Positions 1-10,819 of a stretch of 64,000 nt of DNA are shown here, in pieces. Each line of letters begins with the position of its first letter. Positions within the stretch are counted from its first letter, which is position 1. The stretch comes from Basidiobolus meristosporus CBS 931.73 (taxonomy: Eukaryota > Basidiobolomycota > Basidiobolomycetes > Basidiobolales > Basidiobolaceae). Position numbers and translations under genes: made by a program. The stretch covers positions 62,001 through 126,000 of the forward strand of contig MCFE01000016.1 of the NCBI GenBank assembly GCA_002104905.1, written 5' to 3'. Under the pieces are notes generated by a model, which saw only the letters and a program-made list of their open reading frames with translations, did no database searches and had not been told where the DNA came from.

Positions 1-779
1 ATAGATTTGTTAATTAGGCTGCTTCGCTACTGGATGTACTATTGCATATTCAAATCACTCATTCCATATCATATTGACCCTTCAAAACTGGGTACCTCTG
101 TACCCCAAAAATGGCTTTAAATCAATTTCATTCGAAGAAACACTATTACGATATTCCTTTCCCAACCACCAATGAGAGACCCTTTATCCAAATGGAGAAT
201 TTGGAGAATTGGCATCATTAAAGAGCGTGACGTAACCTTCCATCAGTTGAAGTTTGTTCATCTCAAACTTGCTGGGAACAGTCGAAAGCACAAACCAACA
301 TTATTTGCTCACAAATGATCTGCTACTCAGTCACAACGAAAGCAACAAGAAATCATGTGGGGATATGACTTATCTCTGGGATATCTTGTATAACTGCGCT
401 TTATTTCTGAAACTCTAGTAAGGAACCGAAAACTAGTCACGGCTCAAAAAACGTTAAAACCATATCGATTGAGAGGCACAGGCCAAAAGTCAGCATAATG
501 GTGCAAATGGTATGATCTTGGTTCACTCGAATGGGCTATGGCAGTTAAAACTAAAGTACATAAAGAATTAAAGAAATTTACCAAAAGACCAGATGAAATT
601 GATGCTTGTATATTGAGTAGATGTGAATATTGGATATGATGGCGTTGGTAACATCCTACGCGTCGTGGTTGTTGGACACGAACGAGCGTTCAGATACCAA
701 ATGATGATTTCGTGCTTGAAATGTAGTCATGATACAACTGTAGACATGTATCCCGCATATGCCATGCTTTTTTGGTGCT
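1..779. other. Left-edge intergenic stretch
   Basis: No recognisable gene was found. The only open frame of note is a small basic one at 172-318 (+), 48 codons, starting MRDPLSKWRI and containing the stretch FHQLKFVHLKLAG. It matches nothing I know and may be chance. The window edge may cut a neighbouring gene. Confidence 0.4.
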
Positions 780-3700
780 CTAGAGTTGGCGCGGTACCTC
801 GATTGTCTCGATGCTTTGAATAATATCTCCCTCCTGGAATTTGTCAAAGCCTTCAAAAGACATACCGCATTCGATGCCCTTTTTGGCTTCAGTAACATCC
901 ATTTTAACCTGTTTCAATGAAGTGAGAAGACCTAAACATGATATTGCTTAGTATTATGAAGCGACCAGTTTGCTAAATCAAAAAAGAAATACCTTCAAAG
1001 ACTGTCTCCTCTTGTCTAATGATTCTAATCTTGTTATTTTTCATAATAGATCCATTGGTAACTCTACATCCAGCAACCGGCGAGGTTAACCTTCCTTTAA
1101 CGTTGATTTGGAATACTTGTTGAATCTTTGCTTCGCCAGCAACTTTAGTGGTATATTCGGGAGGCAATAGTCTGGCCAACATCGATTTCGCATCCTCCAA
1201 TAGCTTGTAGATAATAGAGTGGCTCTTAACTTCGACCTTCTTGAGCTTAGCCTTGGCCATTGTTTGTTTGTCTCCTTTGACGTTAAAACCCAAAACAATT
1301 CCTTCACAAGCAGATGCCATGTCTACATCAGCTTCAGTAATCGCACCAACACTGGAGTGAATGACCTTCAAACGAACTTCGTTCGATGGAAGCCCGCCTA
1401 ATGAGGCTACAACTGCTTCTACCGTTCCGCTGACATCTCCTTTGACAATAACCGGTAATTCAATGATTGGATTCTTCTCCTCGCTGCTGCTTTGATTCTT
1501 GGATTCGCCTCGCTCCATGGTAGGGTAGGTGGTTCGTAAGCCGTGATAGTACTCCCAGACATCTCTTTTAAACTTCTTCTCCTTCAAACGCTCTTCAAGT
1601 TGTTCCTCGCGCTCCTTCTGTCGTTTTTCACGAATCACTTCGATGTCTTTCATTTCAAGCTCACGGGTAGCACGAATTTTGCGGTTTTCAACCACAGTTT
1701 TGGCTAACGACTACAATGAAATAAGTAAACTAACAATACACTATTCACATGGATATCCAAGATACCTCATCTTGAGCTTCCAACATTTCATCACCGGCTT
1801 TTGGAAGGTCCTTCCAACCAATTATTCTTACTGGGGTTCCAGGTCCTGCCGTTTTGACAACTTTTCCTTTGTCATCAATCATACGACGGATTTTACCCCA
1901 TGAAGTGCCAGCTACAATCACGGAGCCACTTTTAAGGGTACCACGGTGAACTAATACAGTAGCAACATTTCTAATTGAATGAATATCAATGATGAGTACT
2001 TCAGGCAAGATCAAAGCACCACAGGCTGTCAATAATTACCCAAGTCCCTTCTCCACCTGTGATTCTAAAATAACACCCTCTGAAGTGCCATCCACTTCAG
2101 CACGTAAATCGAGAACTTCCGCTAAGGTTGAGATATTTTCTTCGAGCTCCGTAAGTCCCATGCCCTGGAAGGAAAATACTGTTGGTACCATGAACATACG
2201 TGAGGCTCTATTCAAATAAACTTACAGTTAAGCCAGAAATAGGTACTGCTTGAGTATCACCTCCAAACTCTTCTAGCTGAACATTATATCTAAGCAATTC
2301 CTCCTTGATTTTTTGCTAATTATCGGTTTCGAAATGTGGGTATATATGAGTATATAAAGTGGTAATTGTTAGTCTCCCAAAAACTTACCGTGTTAATGTT
2401 TGGTTTATCGCATTTATTGATAGCAACGATCATTGGCACTATCAAAAACAATACATCAGTAAGAGTAATCAGTTCATAAATCACAAATAACAACATACCC
2501 CCTGCTGCGTTAGCATGGTTAATGGCTTCTATAGTTTGTGGCATTACTCCGTCATCAGCAGCCACCACCAATACAACAATATCGGTGGCGTTTGCCCCAC
2601 GTGCACGCATTGCACTGAAGGCAGCATGGCCTGGAGTATCGATGAATGTGATTTTCTTCTTTGAGGGAAGAGAGACTAATAATATATACGATGAGTATTG
2701 GAGAGTAAGCAATATTGAGTATTCAAAGGTATACCTGAGAATGCACCAATGTGTTGAGTAATTCCACCCGCTTCATTGGCAGCAACTGAAGCCTTTCTCA
2801 ATGAGTCTAATAAGGTGGTTTTTCCATGGTCCACGTGCCCCATGATAGTCACAATAGGTGGTCGCACATCGTAAATCGACATATCATCTGGCTTAGGACG
2901 TGGGTAGAGATCCAGAGAGGCCACAGAGTCGACTACAGGATCCATATCATACTCCATAACGACTAATGACGCCTCTTCGGAGGTTAATACATAATCATGT
3001 CGAGTATTCTCCATACCCAACTCGATCATTTTCTCCACTAATTGCTCGTATTTGACTCCAATGACTTTTGATAGATTGGCTACATTGATAGCCTCTGGAA
3101 TGAATACTTCACGCCTTGCCTTCACAGTTTCGGTTAGAATCTTTTTCTTCTTTTCCATTATTTGCTCTAAATCCTCGTGGCCAACAAATTCCTCCTTCTT
3201 GCTGCCTTTGGCTATTGATTCACCCCTTCGCCGATCTTCAGAAAACGAAGGCTTTTTGTCTTTGACGTTTTTCACAATGTTAGATGGTTTCGGTGCCAGC
3301 TGCTCCTTAGGTTTGGGAATTTGTGACTCCATAATTTTATCAAGTGTTTGGCCGAGTTTTGTGGTCGGCTTTTCGGTAGGTGCTGGCTTAATGGCTTCAT
3401 TTGAAAACACATTTCGAAAAATGTTCTTTTCGATGTCCTGACTTCCGTTGGACCTCCATTTCTGATTTAAATCAGAGAATTGCCCATCCTTTCTTCCAAA
3501 AGGAGGTTGCTTGCCTTCCCTAATCCAGGCTCCAGTCTCGGCAATAGGGGCTTCGGAAGGAATGGGTTGCTCAGCAGGCTCCGGCTTTGCCCATTTGTTA
3601 GATCTTTGGGTTTTTTTTATCAGAGCCAAACGTTCCTCAGACGATAGACTGGTCGCGGGTGATTGGGTAAGGAAATCTTGAAGAATTCGCTTTTCCACAG

Positions 3701-3926
3701 GTTTGGGCCATTTATTTCCAGCGGTTTGTGTCGGGAAGAAGGTCTTGAAAGGGCGTGGATTGTTCGTACGGGGTAGTGTACAGTGAATTTTACGAAGCTG
3801 GGGAGAAAACTGATATAATCAATTTAGTATAAATCATACATGTAGATACTCTTTAATTTACAATACCTTGAGCTTCTGGAATTGGGGGAAGGTATTCCTC
3901 GTACATTTCAAGGTCAACTGTGACAT
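780..3926 (-). CDS. IFM1: Mitochondrial translation initiation factor IF-2, nine exons
   Basis: GTPase that places fMet-tRNA on the mitochondrial ribosome. Exons on the minus strand: 3926-3867, 3809-2735, 2675-2499, 2438-2389, 2315-2226, 2164-2040, 1970-1766, 1710-993 and 931-780. All junctions are GT-AG and keep frame, giving about 883 aa. The start lies in a short first exon coding a basic, acid-free leader ([13 protein letters not shown]), fitting mitochondrial import. A charged low-complexity N region is followed by the G domain: GHVDHGKTT (G1), [12 protein letters not shown] (G3), NKCDKPN (G4). Domain II has [15 protein letters not shown]; domain III has the [12 protein letters not shown] segment; the C-terminal barrel ends in VEPR-like residues (IEVPRQL). 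Length is typical of fungal mitochondrial IF2. Identity is secure; only the first exon is slightly less so. Confidence 0.95.
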
Positions 3927-4224
3927 GGTATATATTTTGAGTTCAATGCTCTCTCTATTTCAACAAATTTGTATAATATTTACTGAAAGAGTGACAAGTT
4001 CCGAGAATCTTCCTCAGGTATTAAAAAGGCAAGAAGATAAACTTTTCATAAGAATCGTAAAATTGCTGCGTGATGTGAAAATACCCCACATGATGGTGTA
4101 TCATCAAATTTTGATATATTTTCCAGCACTAATTAGAGTTTGATAAAATCTGAGCATCATTTAGCTTATAGTGTAGACCAAGCTGCCAAGAGTTGAAATC
4201 GATTGTGTTTGTGTATTGCACATA
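3927..4224. other. Intergenic between IF-2 and the unknown gene
   Basis: AT-rich. I see no coding signal beyond short chance frames. It holds the IF-2 promoter (read leftwards) and the 3' flank of the gene that ends at 4225. Confidence 0.4.
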
Positions 4225-4839
4225 TCAGAGACGTATGAAAGAATTAGTGTCTAGGTTGTGGTTTTTGCTAATTAATATATTCCGTAGAACATAGTATACC
4301 TCTGAACAAAGATAAAGCTTAAAAGCTCTTATTGCCTTACTTGAGAGTACTCACCTTGTCCGAAAAGGTTTTGATCCTCCTCTTGGGTAAGATTTGGTTC
4401 ACTAGTCTTCACATAGCGCCAACTGATGCCTAGATTGTGTATTTGAAGGACTAATTCCAACATTACTTGATACTTTGTGTTCTATATTGGCCCATACATT
4501 TAGCTTTAACTACAGAGGTTTAGACCTTTAAATATTCAAATATCATTTGCCCTACTTGCAATAAAATCTGATTGAATTCGGACTCTGGATAAATGCCCGA
4601 GGTTTGCACGGATGGATAACGAGTAGCCTGCATGGCTATTGCGGATGGATCTTCACTAACTGACCAATAAACTACCTCCTAGTCATCAACCATCATTACA
4701 TAAAATCTCAACAATCCGTAGCAAGATATGTAAGTGCTGTTTCTAATTCAGGCTTGCAAGTTTTTGCCTGATGCCTCACTGCAATGTACCGCAACAGACA
4801 TACTACCGGTTGGCCGATCCACAGTGGGAATGGTACCAT
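4225..4839 (-). CDS. Unknown small protein, four predicted exons
   Basis: I do not recognise this protein. A four-exon model, 4839-4804, 4678-4526, 4481-4355 and 4301-4225, keeps frame at every junction and gives about 130 aa. Donors are GTATGT, GTCTAA (weak) and GTGAGT; acceptors are CTAG, ATAG and TCAG. The middle reads VYWSVSEDPSAIAMQ, then a helical stretch with FNQILLQVGQMIFEYLK and ELVLQIHNLGISWRY, then an acidic patch (EPNLTQEEDQ) and a short helix (EVYYVLRNILI). No signal peptide or membrane span is evident. The first 12-codon exon is the least certain part. The gene lies tail to head upstream of the IF-2 gene. Confidence 0.42.
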
Positions 4840-5319
4840 CAAGGGTGGTGAACACCGAGCCCGGAGAGCATTTGGTATATAGGCCTCGGTTCGTATTTAT
4901 TACTCAATGCAAGGGGATGGTGCTATTTTGTGATCTTCACATTCGATTCATTGGTTTACACAAGTTCACAACTGTTACAGATTGTTGATCCCGAGTATCA
5001 CGTGATAGGAGATTGAGTGCCTTTTAATTGGATTTTGATATCTCTAATGTTTTCATTGCGGAGATCATAATCCAAACTAACATTCCAAAGTCCATGTTTT
5101 TTTCTTTTTACCAAATGAAGTGACACCAAATCTTCGAAATTGTAAACTAAACACAGTTGAGGCACCCATATAACCTAATTATATTATTTATTCACTTGCA
5201 CATAACCTACCACTAAACCTTCCACAACCATAAAGTTTACCTTCAATATACCAGGTTCGCTTCCACTTCACTCTGGCATCCAGTGGGTCTTGTAAACTGG
5301 ATACATAGGTTACTTTGAT
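4840..5319. other. Divergent promoter region upstream of the LMBR1-family gene
   Basis: No gene seen. The palindromic hexamer CACGTG followed by AT occurs near 4998-5005, and TATA-like AT runs lie near 5180. The stretch separates a minus-strand and a plus-strand gene, so it probably holds both promoters. Confidence 0.35.
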
Positions 5320-6771
5320 ATGATGTTACATCAACACGATCCCTCGGAGCAATTTTACCAAATACTGAGGGAAAACATCTTAACATTCTTGTATTTCTTA
5401 TTTGTGTGTGTCCCTGCTTATTTGCTCACTCAAAAGTTTCAACGTCAAGCTCGCTTTACAGGGGAAGACGACGATGCACATTCTTTGCTACCCAAGCTAA
5501 TTTGCGTCTGTTGCTTGACTTTGGCTTTCATTACACTCGTATTCATCCCTGTAACAGTGATGATTCTCTGTTTACTTCCGATAATCGCTCAGAACGACTG
5601 GTTGTATTGGCTGGATGCTGATCTTCTGTCTACCATCGCACGATACGCTTTTTTCGGAAACACGATTTCTTTATTCGGTCTGGTACCGTTTGCATATTTT
5701 TATTTGGAGACTGATCTGTTACTTCGATCATTCGTCCAAAAATCTCGGCAAGCGATAATAGTCTTTCTACTCGTCTCAACTTTGGTCTATACCTTCATTT
5801 CTGTGCTACAACAACTTTTTGGCTGGAACGAAGAGCATGCGGTCGTGCTCCACTGGGGCACCTTTATCACAACTGCCTTACTGTCAATCAAAATGGTACC
5901 AAAAGGCGCTTTGGTTTTGTTCAAATGGATTCACACGCTACCACTTAAACCAAACCATCGCCAGAAGCTCAGAGCGTATTTAACGGAGTTGAAATTCGAA
6001 AGAAACGCATGCCAACAAAAATTGGATTACCACCTAACCAAGCTTCGCAGGGGGTATGACTCGAACCAAAAGAATAGTACTTTTGCGCTACGTAGACTTT
6101 CCGGCTCAGTTAATCGTGCAGAGATTGGGGACAACATTAGAGAATTACGTAAGCGATTAGTAGCATTGGAGCGTCAGGAACGTAAAGTTGAAAAGCACCT
6201 TAACCAGTCGCCACTTTATCGAAACACCAGCTTCGTAGTTCTATTCACGCTAAATACTGCAGTGTGGTTCCTTTTCGTATGGACTGTAGCCATCACTTTA
6301 ACCAAAAACATATTCTCCATATCTGAATCATACGAAACCATAGAACAACACCGAGCCCGTGTTTTAAGTTCGATCCCACTATCGTTGTCTCAGCTCCCAT
6401 TATCTCGATACGTCGTGGCATTCATGGAGTTTGTGTTGGTGGTGTATTTCGTGATTACGTTTCTAGTAGGATGCTACGAGAGCACATGGTTCAGTAAACT
6501 CAAGCCTAAGATCCACAATACTTCGACGCTGGTATTGCTCACCAACACCGCACTGCTCTTACTATTCGCCTCCGCACTTCCTATCCTCGTTCCAATCTTG
6601 GGTCTGACTGACCTTGATCTTATGGAGCTGTATCCAGTGGCTACCCACACGTTCAATGACATGTTCTGGATAAACGCTGGCTATCGATTGACCCTTGTTA
6701 TTTTGACATCCTATTCCGTGTTAGAACATTACTTGTTGACCTCAGCAACGTCGACCATTGAAAAACGTTGA
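5320..6771 (+). CDS. LMBR1-family (lipocalin receptor-like) polytopic membrane protein
   Basis: Single-exon protein of 483 aa from the LMBR1/LIMR family, whose animal members are lipocalin-receptor-like or Golgi/plasma-membrane proteins of poorly defined function. The sequence shows about nine hydrophobic spans: five in the first half, then a charged cytoplasmic loop (about residues 210-300, coiled-coil-like, ending ERQERKVEKHL), then four more. Family landmarks are RENILTFLYFLFV at the N end, SLFGLVPFAYFYLE in the fourth span region, a GCYESTWF segment that lines up with GFYSLRFF of animal proteins, and ALPILVPILGLTDLDLM near the end. No intron is needed, which is unusual in this window. The start ATGATG offers two adjacent methionines. 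Confidence 0.85.
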   Translation: MMLHQHDPSEQFYQILRENILTFLYFLFVCVPAYLLTQKFQRQARFTGEDDDAHSLLPKLICVCCLTLAFITLVFIPVTVMILCLLPIIAQNDWLYWLDADLLSTIARYAFFGNTISLFGLVPFAYFYLETDLLLRSFVQKSRQAIIVFLLVSTLVYTFISVLQQLFGWNEEHAVVLHWGTFITTALLSIKMVPKGALVLFKWIHTLPLKPNHRQKLRAYLTELKFERNACQQKLDYHLTKLRRGYDSNQKNSTFALRRLSGSVNRAEIGDNIRELRKRLVALERQERKVEKHLNQSPLYRNTSFVVLFTLNTAVWFLFVWTVAITLTKNIFSISESYETIEQHRARVLSSIPLSLSQLPLSRYVVAFMEFVLVVYFVITFLVGCYESTWFSKLKPKIHNTSTLVLLTNTALLLLFASALPILVPILGLTDLDLMELYPVATHTFNDMFWINAGYRLTLVILTSYSVLEHYLLTSATSTIEKR

Positions 6772-7511
6772 GCTGACTTCTGGATAGTTGTCACAATCAA
6801 TGCAATGCAGCGTCGATCAAAAATTACCAACATTTTCGGTACTGTAGTCCTTCCTAAAACATTCCTCTGTATTTACCTTTTTCATTAAGAATATTATCCT
6901 TATTTCATTACGGTTATTTTTGAGAACATTACCGTCTATGTGGAATTATATTTTCCAATTTCCTCTTTTAATTTCCATGTATTCTTAGTGTAGAATCAAA
7001 TGTTAACTCTGTCTCTGTCTCTTTCTCTTTAACCACACATCCCAAAAGCGTGCCAAAATCTCATATTCTGTATTTCTCTGGACTGATTAGAGGAGGTGCA
7101 GTCATGTTTTACAATCGTATTTATCTACAACTTGCCGACGAAATCCCCATTGATTCGCACTTGGCTTCCTACTACCTCAACAATTCCGTCGCCTATAATC
7201 GATGGTCAACTCGAATCCTTTCTCCCAAATTTCTGTTAATAAACAAAAATAAAAATACGAATCTTTAATTTGAACATGTATTCGCGGCTTGTAAGCTTCG
7301 CTGATCTTTCCACACACATATTGAGTCTGCTAAAGGACAAACATGACCTGATTTGTGGTAGGCACAGAACACTCGAAATAAAATAATAGGATAATTAGCT
7401 GAGTTGGCGTTTATTTCAAACAATGAGTCAATTTTACATGCTTATTATATTGCGTATCCAAATGGATATTCGAGATCGGTATTGCTGGTTTCCACCCACA
7501 ATCCTACGAAT
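6772..7511. other. Intergenic, convergent 3' ends
   Basis: AT-rich flank between two convergent genes. A CT-rich microsatellite-like run lies at about 7008-7030. The open frame at 7050-7268 has no recognisable content and looks accidental. Confidence 0.4.
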
Positions 7512-8706
7512 CTAAAAGTTATAGCTATTTTCCTTCAAAGCATTCTCTACAGCCTTCAAAGTAGTATCCAAGTGACCACGTTCCTGTTCAAGAACTGAGA
7601 TGCTCATGTGACCAAGACGGAAATACTTGGGTGCGATTTCAACATGAAGACCACCGGCAGCAACAACTCCATGAGCAGAGATCTTGGGCAATAAATCGGT
7701 GGCAGCAATACCTTCGGGATAGTAGACCGCAGTCATGGTATTGGCAGCAACATCACGACTGGTAGGGACGAGTTTAAGACCCCATGATTCCAAAGTATCC
7801 TTAAATTTCTTGGATGCCACACGATGAGCTTCGAAAACATTATCCATACCACGACCAGTCAGTTGTTTCAATGCAACATGAAGAGCTTTTACAAGTTGAA
7901 CAGCAGGAGTGGCGAAGTAAGCAGGTTTGCGAGATTCATAGGCATTCATGATTGGCAACCAGCGAGTCCAGTTAGCATAGTAGTTGGGAACAGGGGTGCT
8001 ACGATTTTGGAAAGCCTCGATAGCCTTCTTGGATGCGGCTAAGACGGCTAAGCCAGGGGGAACTCCCAAAGCCTTTTGGGAGGCGGTAAGGGCAACATCT
8101 ACTCCCCATTCATCCATACGAAGCTCTTCGGCACCAATGGAGCAAACTCCATCAACAGCAACAAGAGTATTAGGAGACTTTTCCTTCACTAGCTTGGTGA
8201 TTTCTTTGACGCGATTCAAGACTCCAGTGGAAGTATCGACCTGAGTAATGGATACAAGCTTGAATGTTTTGGATTCTAAAGCTTTAGCAACATCCTCAAC
8301 AGCAGTGGCGTTGCCAATGGGGCATCTGACATGGGTAACCTTGGCACCGTAAGTCTCGAAACTTCAAAAATGTTGGCTTTAGTCGATCCGAGAAATGTTC
8401 ACAGGCAAAATCTTACCATTCACCGAATCGATCGCCGAAGTAACCAGTGTTACAAACCAAAACTTCTTCACCAGCCTCAACCAGGTTGGCAGCAGTCATG
8501 TCCCAGCCCAGAGTTCCAGAGCCGCAAATAATGAAGGGTTGGCCGGAGGTAAGGAATGCCTTACGAACCAATTCAATACATTCTCCAAAAATTGGAATGA
8601 ATGTAGGGTCAACGTGAGAGCAAGCAGGGGTTGCCATAGCATTCAATACATCCTCATGGAATTCGATTGGTCCAGGAATCATGCAAAGCTTGTGGTCAAC
8701 AGTCAT
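7512..8706 (-). CDS. AGX1: Alanine--glyoxylate aminotransferase (class V, PLP)
   Basis: Converts glyoxylate and alanine to glycine and pyruvate. Two exons, 8706-8417 and 8361-7512, joined in frame across a GT-AG intron, give 379 aa, the usual length. Landmarks: IPGPIEF near the N end, GSGTLGWDMTAANL, VDGVCSIGAEELRMDEWGVD with the PLP-facing Asp, and TASQKALGVPPG, whose Lys is the expected Schiff-base residue. The C terminus is NSYNF, so there is no peroxisomal SKL-type signal. An in-frame ATG 23 codons upstream (8775) would add an acid-free leader containing HISRGLLFK, which could direct a mitochondrial form; I chose the inner ATG because the family begins close to it. Confidence 0.93.
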
Positions 8707-9859
8707 CTTGAAAAGCAGGCCTCTTGAAATATGAATGTGAGTGTAGGATAGAGGGGCGTATGATGGAGAAACCATCCTACCCGACGAGATATTTATTCAT
8801 TCTCGGCAGTCAGGTGGGATTCCCTATGATACACTCCCGCGAAAATAGATTATCAACCAGGGACGAGGATCAAATGTGATAATAGAAGTCAAGTTTACTG
8901 TGTCGATCATCTTAATCTATAAACTACTCTTCGAAGGTGATGCTGCTGATAATCATGTATTTTCCCACAAGCTTCATCTTATTTCGTTGAGCTTTATTCC
9001 TAGAATATTTATATTGCGATTTTATATGTCAAGGTTGAGGGACGCTGTATGCATAGGAAGTGTGCTTATTCCTTAAATGAGAACACTTTGTTGGATCTAA
9101 AGGAACGGGTGGCATAGGAAGCTAGTGGAGAGTAAACGTCATCTATAAGCATGTAACACCATAAGTACAGCGCATGCGGAATATCTATAGGGTCTTGGTA
9201 CAATACAATGATTATCTAAGGTTACTCAAATCCAGGCAGCCACAAGTGTATCAATATTAGTAGTATCAATAGCTGCACCCCGCCACATTCGACCCTAAGA
9301 TTCCCGTAACAATCATTGAACTACAGACAAGGCTTTGTTCCCACGTCAAACTTTCAACAATATAAGAGCTAGTGAGCCATGACGGAGGATATCCGATGCA
9401 ACTCAAAACTTGTAGTGCTCTAGATTTGCTCAGTATTCCATTTGGCATACAGAGCGTATCATGAATAGAGTATCTTCTGCAATAAACCACTGAAATTTAG
9501 GTTCACCTATTCTCCGGATAATAAGTATTAGGCTGTTTGGAATCACTTGAAAATCCACTAACATAGATGTAGATAATTGAAATCGGTAAATGAAGTCAAA
9601 ATCATGGAAATCGATTGTCACATACTGTATTGATTGTTGAAAAACTTGTGACATAGGAGCGATGGTAAATAGGAATTTATGAGGGGGGGGGGTTTCAGAT
9701 ATTGTGGTGTGCTATTCTATGGCTCTAGTGACATCTTTCGAAACGGTGAGATGGGTAAGTAAATAAGGGGATTCGGGAGCATTAAGAAGTTTCTCGTAAT
9801 GTACGTCAGGGTCCACCATCTAGGTTCGTACAGACTGAATCGATTTCAAATCCTGTGAA
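8707..9859. other. Intergenic with short unassigned frames
   Basis: Contains minus-strand open frames around 9266-9654 that show no recognisable domain, and a poly-G run near 9683-9692. AATAAATATC on the minus strand just upstream of the aminotransferase may be its TATA element. Nothing else could be supported. Confidence 0.35.
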
Positions 9860-10819
9860 TTATCTGCACTGTGGTCCAGGTGTATTGGTTATCTCATTGC
9901 CAGTGACTCGAACACCATAATTTGGGAGATAGATAGGCCTTCCAAGGCTCAAGTCACCTTTTGCGATTACATCCTGGAGATCAGCAACACGATCAGCGGA
10001 TGGGGGCCAAGTATCATCGGGATAACAACACAGCAGTTGCCGTCTTGTTTTCAAAAATTTCTCCAAATATTGTTTCTCTGACATGTAGCCTCTCTTCCCT
10101 GTCACTGTCAATATCTTAACCAAGTTAATATCTGCTTCGTTCATCTGCCATCCATGTTGAATAATTGTGTCATAGAAAATGGCCATCCCAAGGTTGCTTC
10201 GGATTCCCATTTTCCTTGCAAATTTCAATGCCGGTGTGAAATACATGTCATCGTTGATTCTATCTTGTATTCTGTTAAATCTTGCATCATGACAGGATGT
10301 CCTTATCCAAGCCCTGTCGAAATCGACTAGTTCACTTGTGTTGTCGCGCCTTGAGTCGCATTGGGCTAATGTGTCGATTCTTTCCAGAGTAGGGATGTAT
10401 CTTGATAGTACAGAGCGTGGAGCAATTTCTTCATATTTTTGGAGCACAATTAGAGCGTCACCAGTACCAGAAGTAAAGCCTATTCTACCACATGTGAATC
10501 CTCTACCATCATTCAATCTCTCGCATGCTGCATAACCGTAGACTTCATCGCCATTTTCAAATACATTGGTTATAATCTCCGCGAATTTTTTGGCTCTCGA
10601 AGAGATTCTAGCAGCTGGCCACCTCTCTATATTATAAAATTCTTTGGTGGATTTCTCATCGACCTTACAGTTTTCCTTCTTTGGGGTAAATTGAAACTTC
10701 CCGCAGTTTCTGGAATTTTTTTCATATTCGTTAACGCAGAATGGCGTCGCTTTTCCTTGTCCGCTTACTTGATGTAGGCTTGGTCCAACGGTTAATAGCA
10801 GACAGAGCAATTTGAACAT
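9860..10819 (-). CDS. Secreted GH46 family endo-chitosanase
   Basis: Intronless 319-aa protein that should hydrolyse chitosan (partly deacetylated chitin) outside the cell. Residues 1 to about 20 form a signal peptide (MFKLLCLLLTVGPSLHQVSG). The GH46 core starts near residue 76 and carries ITNVFENG with Glu88 as expected general acid, then NDGRGFTCGRIGFTSGTGD with Asp104 as expected base. Downstream blocks VLSRYIPTLERID, YFTPALKFARKMGI and IFYDTIIQHGW match the family order. Eight or more cysteines suggest disulphides. GH46 is mainly a bacterial and chlorovirus family with scattered members in early fungi, so transfer is possible. Upstream on the minus strand lies TTTATATATT, a likely TATA box. 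Confidence 0.9.
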   Translation of the reverse strand: MFKLLCLLLTVGPSLHQVSGQGKATPFCVNEYEKNSRNCGKFQFTPKKENCKVDEKSTKEFYNIERWPAARISSRAKKFAEIITNVFENGDEVYGYAACERLNDGRGFTCGRIGFTSGTGDALIVLQKYEEIAPRSVLSRYIPTLERIDTLAQCDSRRDNTSELVDFDRAWIRTSCHDARFNRIQDRINDDMYFTPALKFARKMGIRSNLGMAIFYDTIIQHGWQMNEADINLVKILTVTGKRGYMSEKQYLEKFLKTRRQLLCCYPDDTWPPSADRVADLQDVIAKGDLSLGRPIYLPNYGVRVTGNEITNTPGPQCR

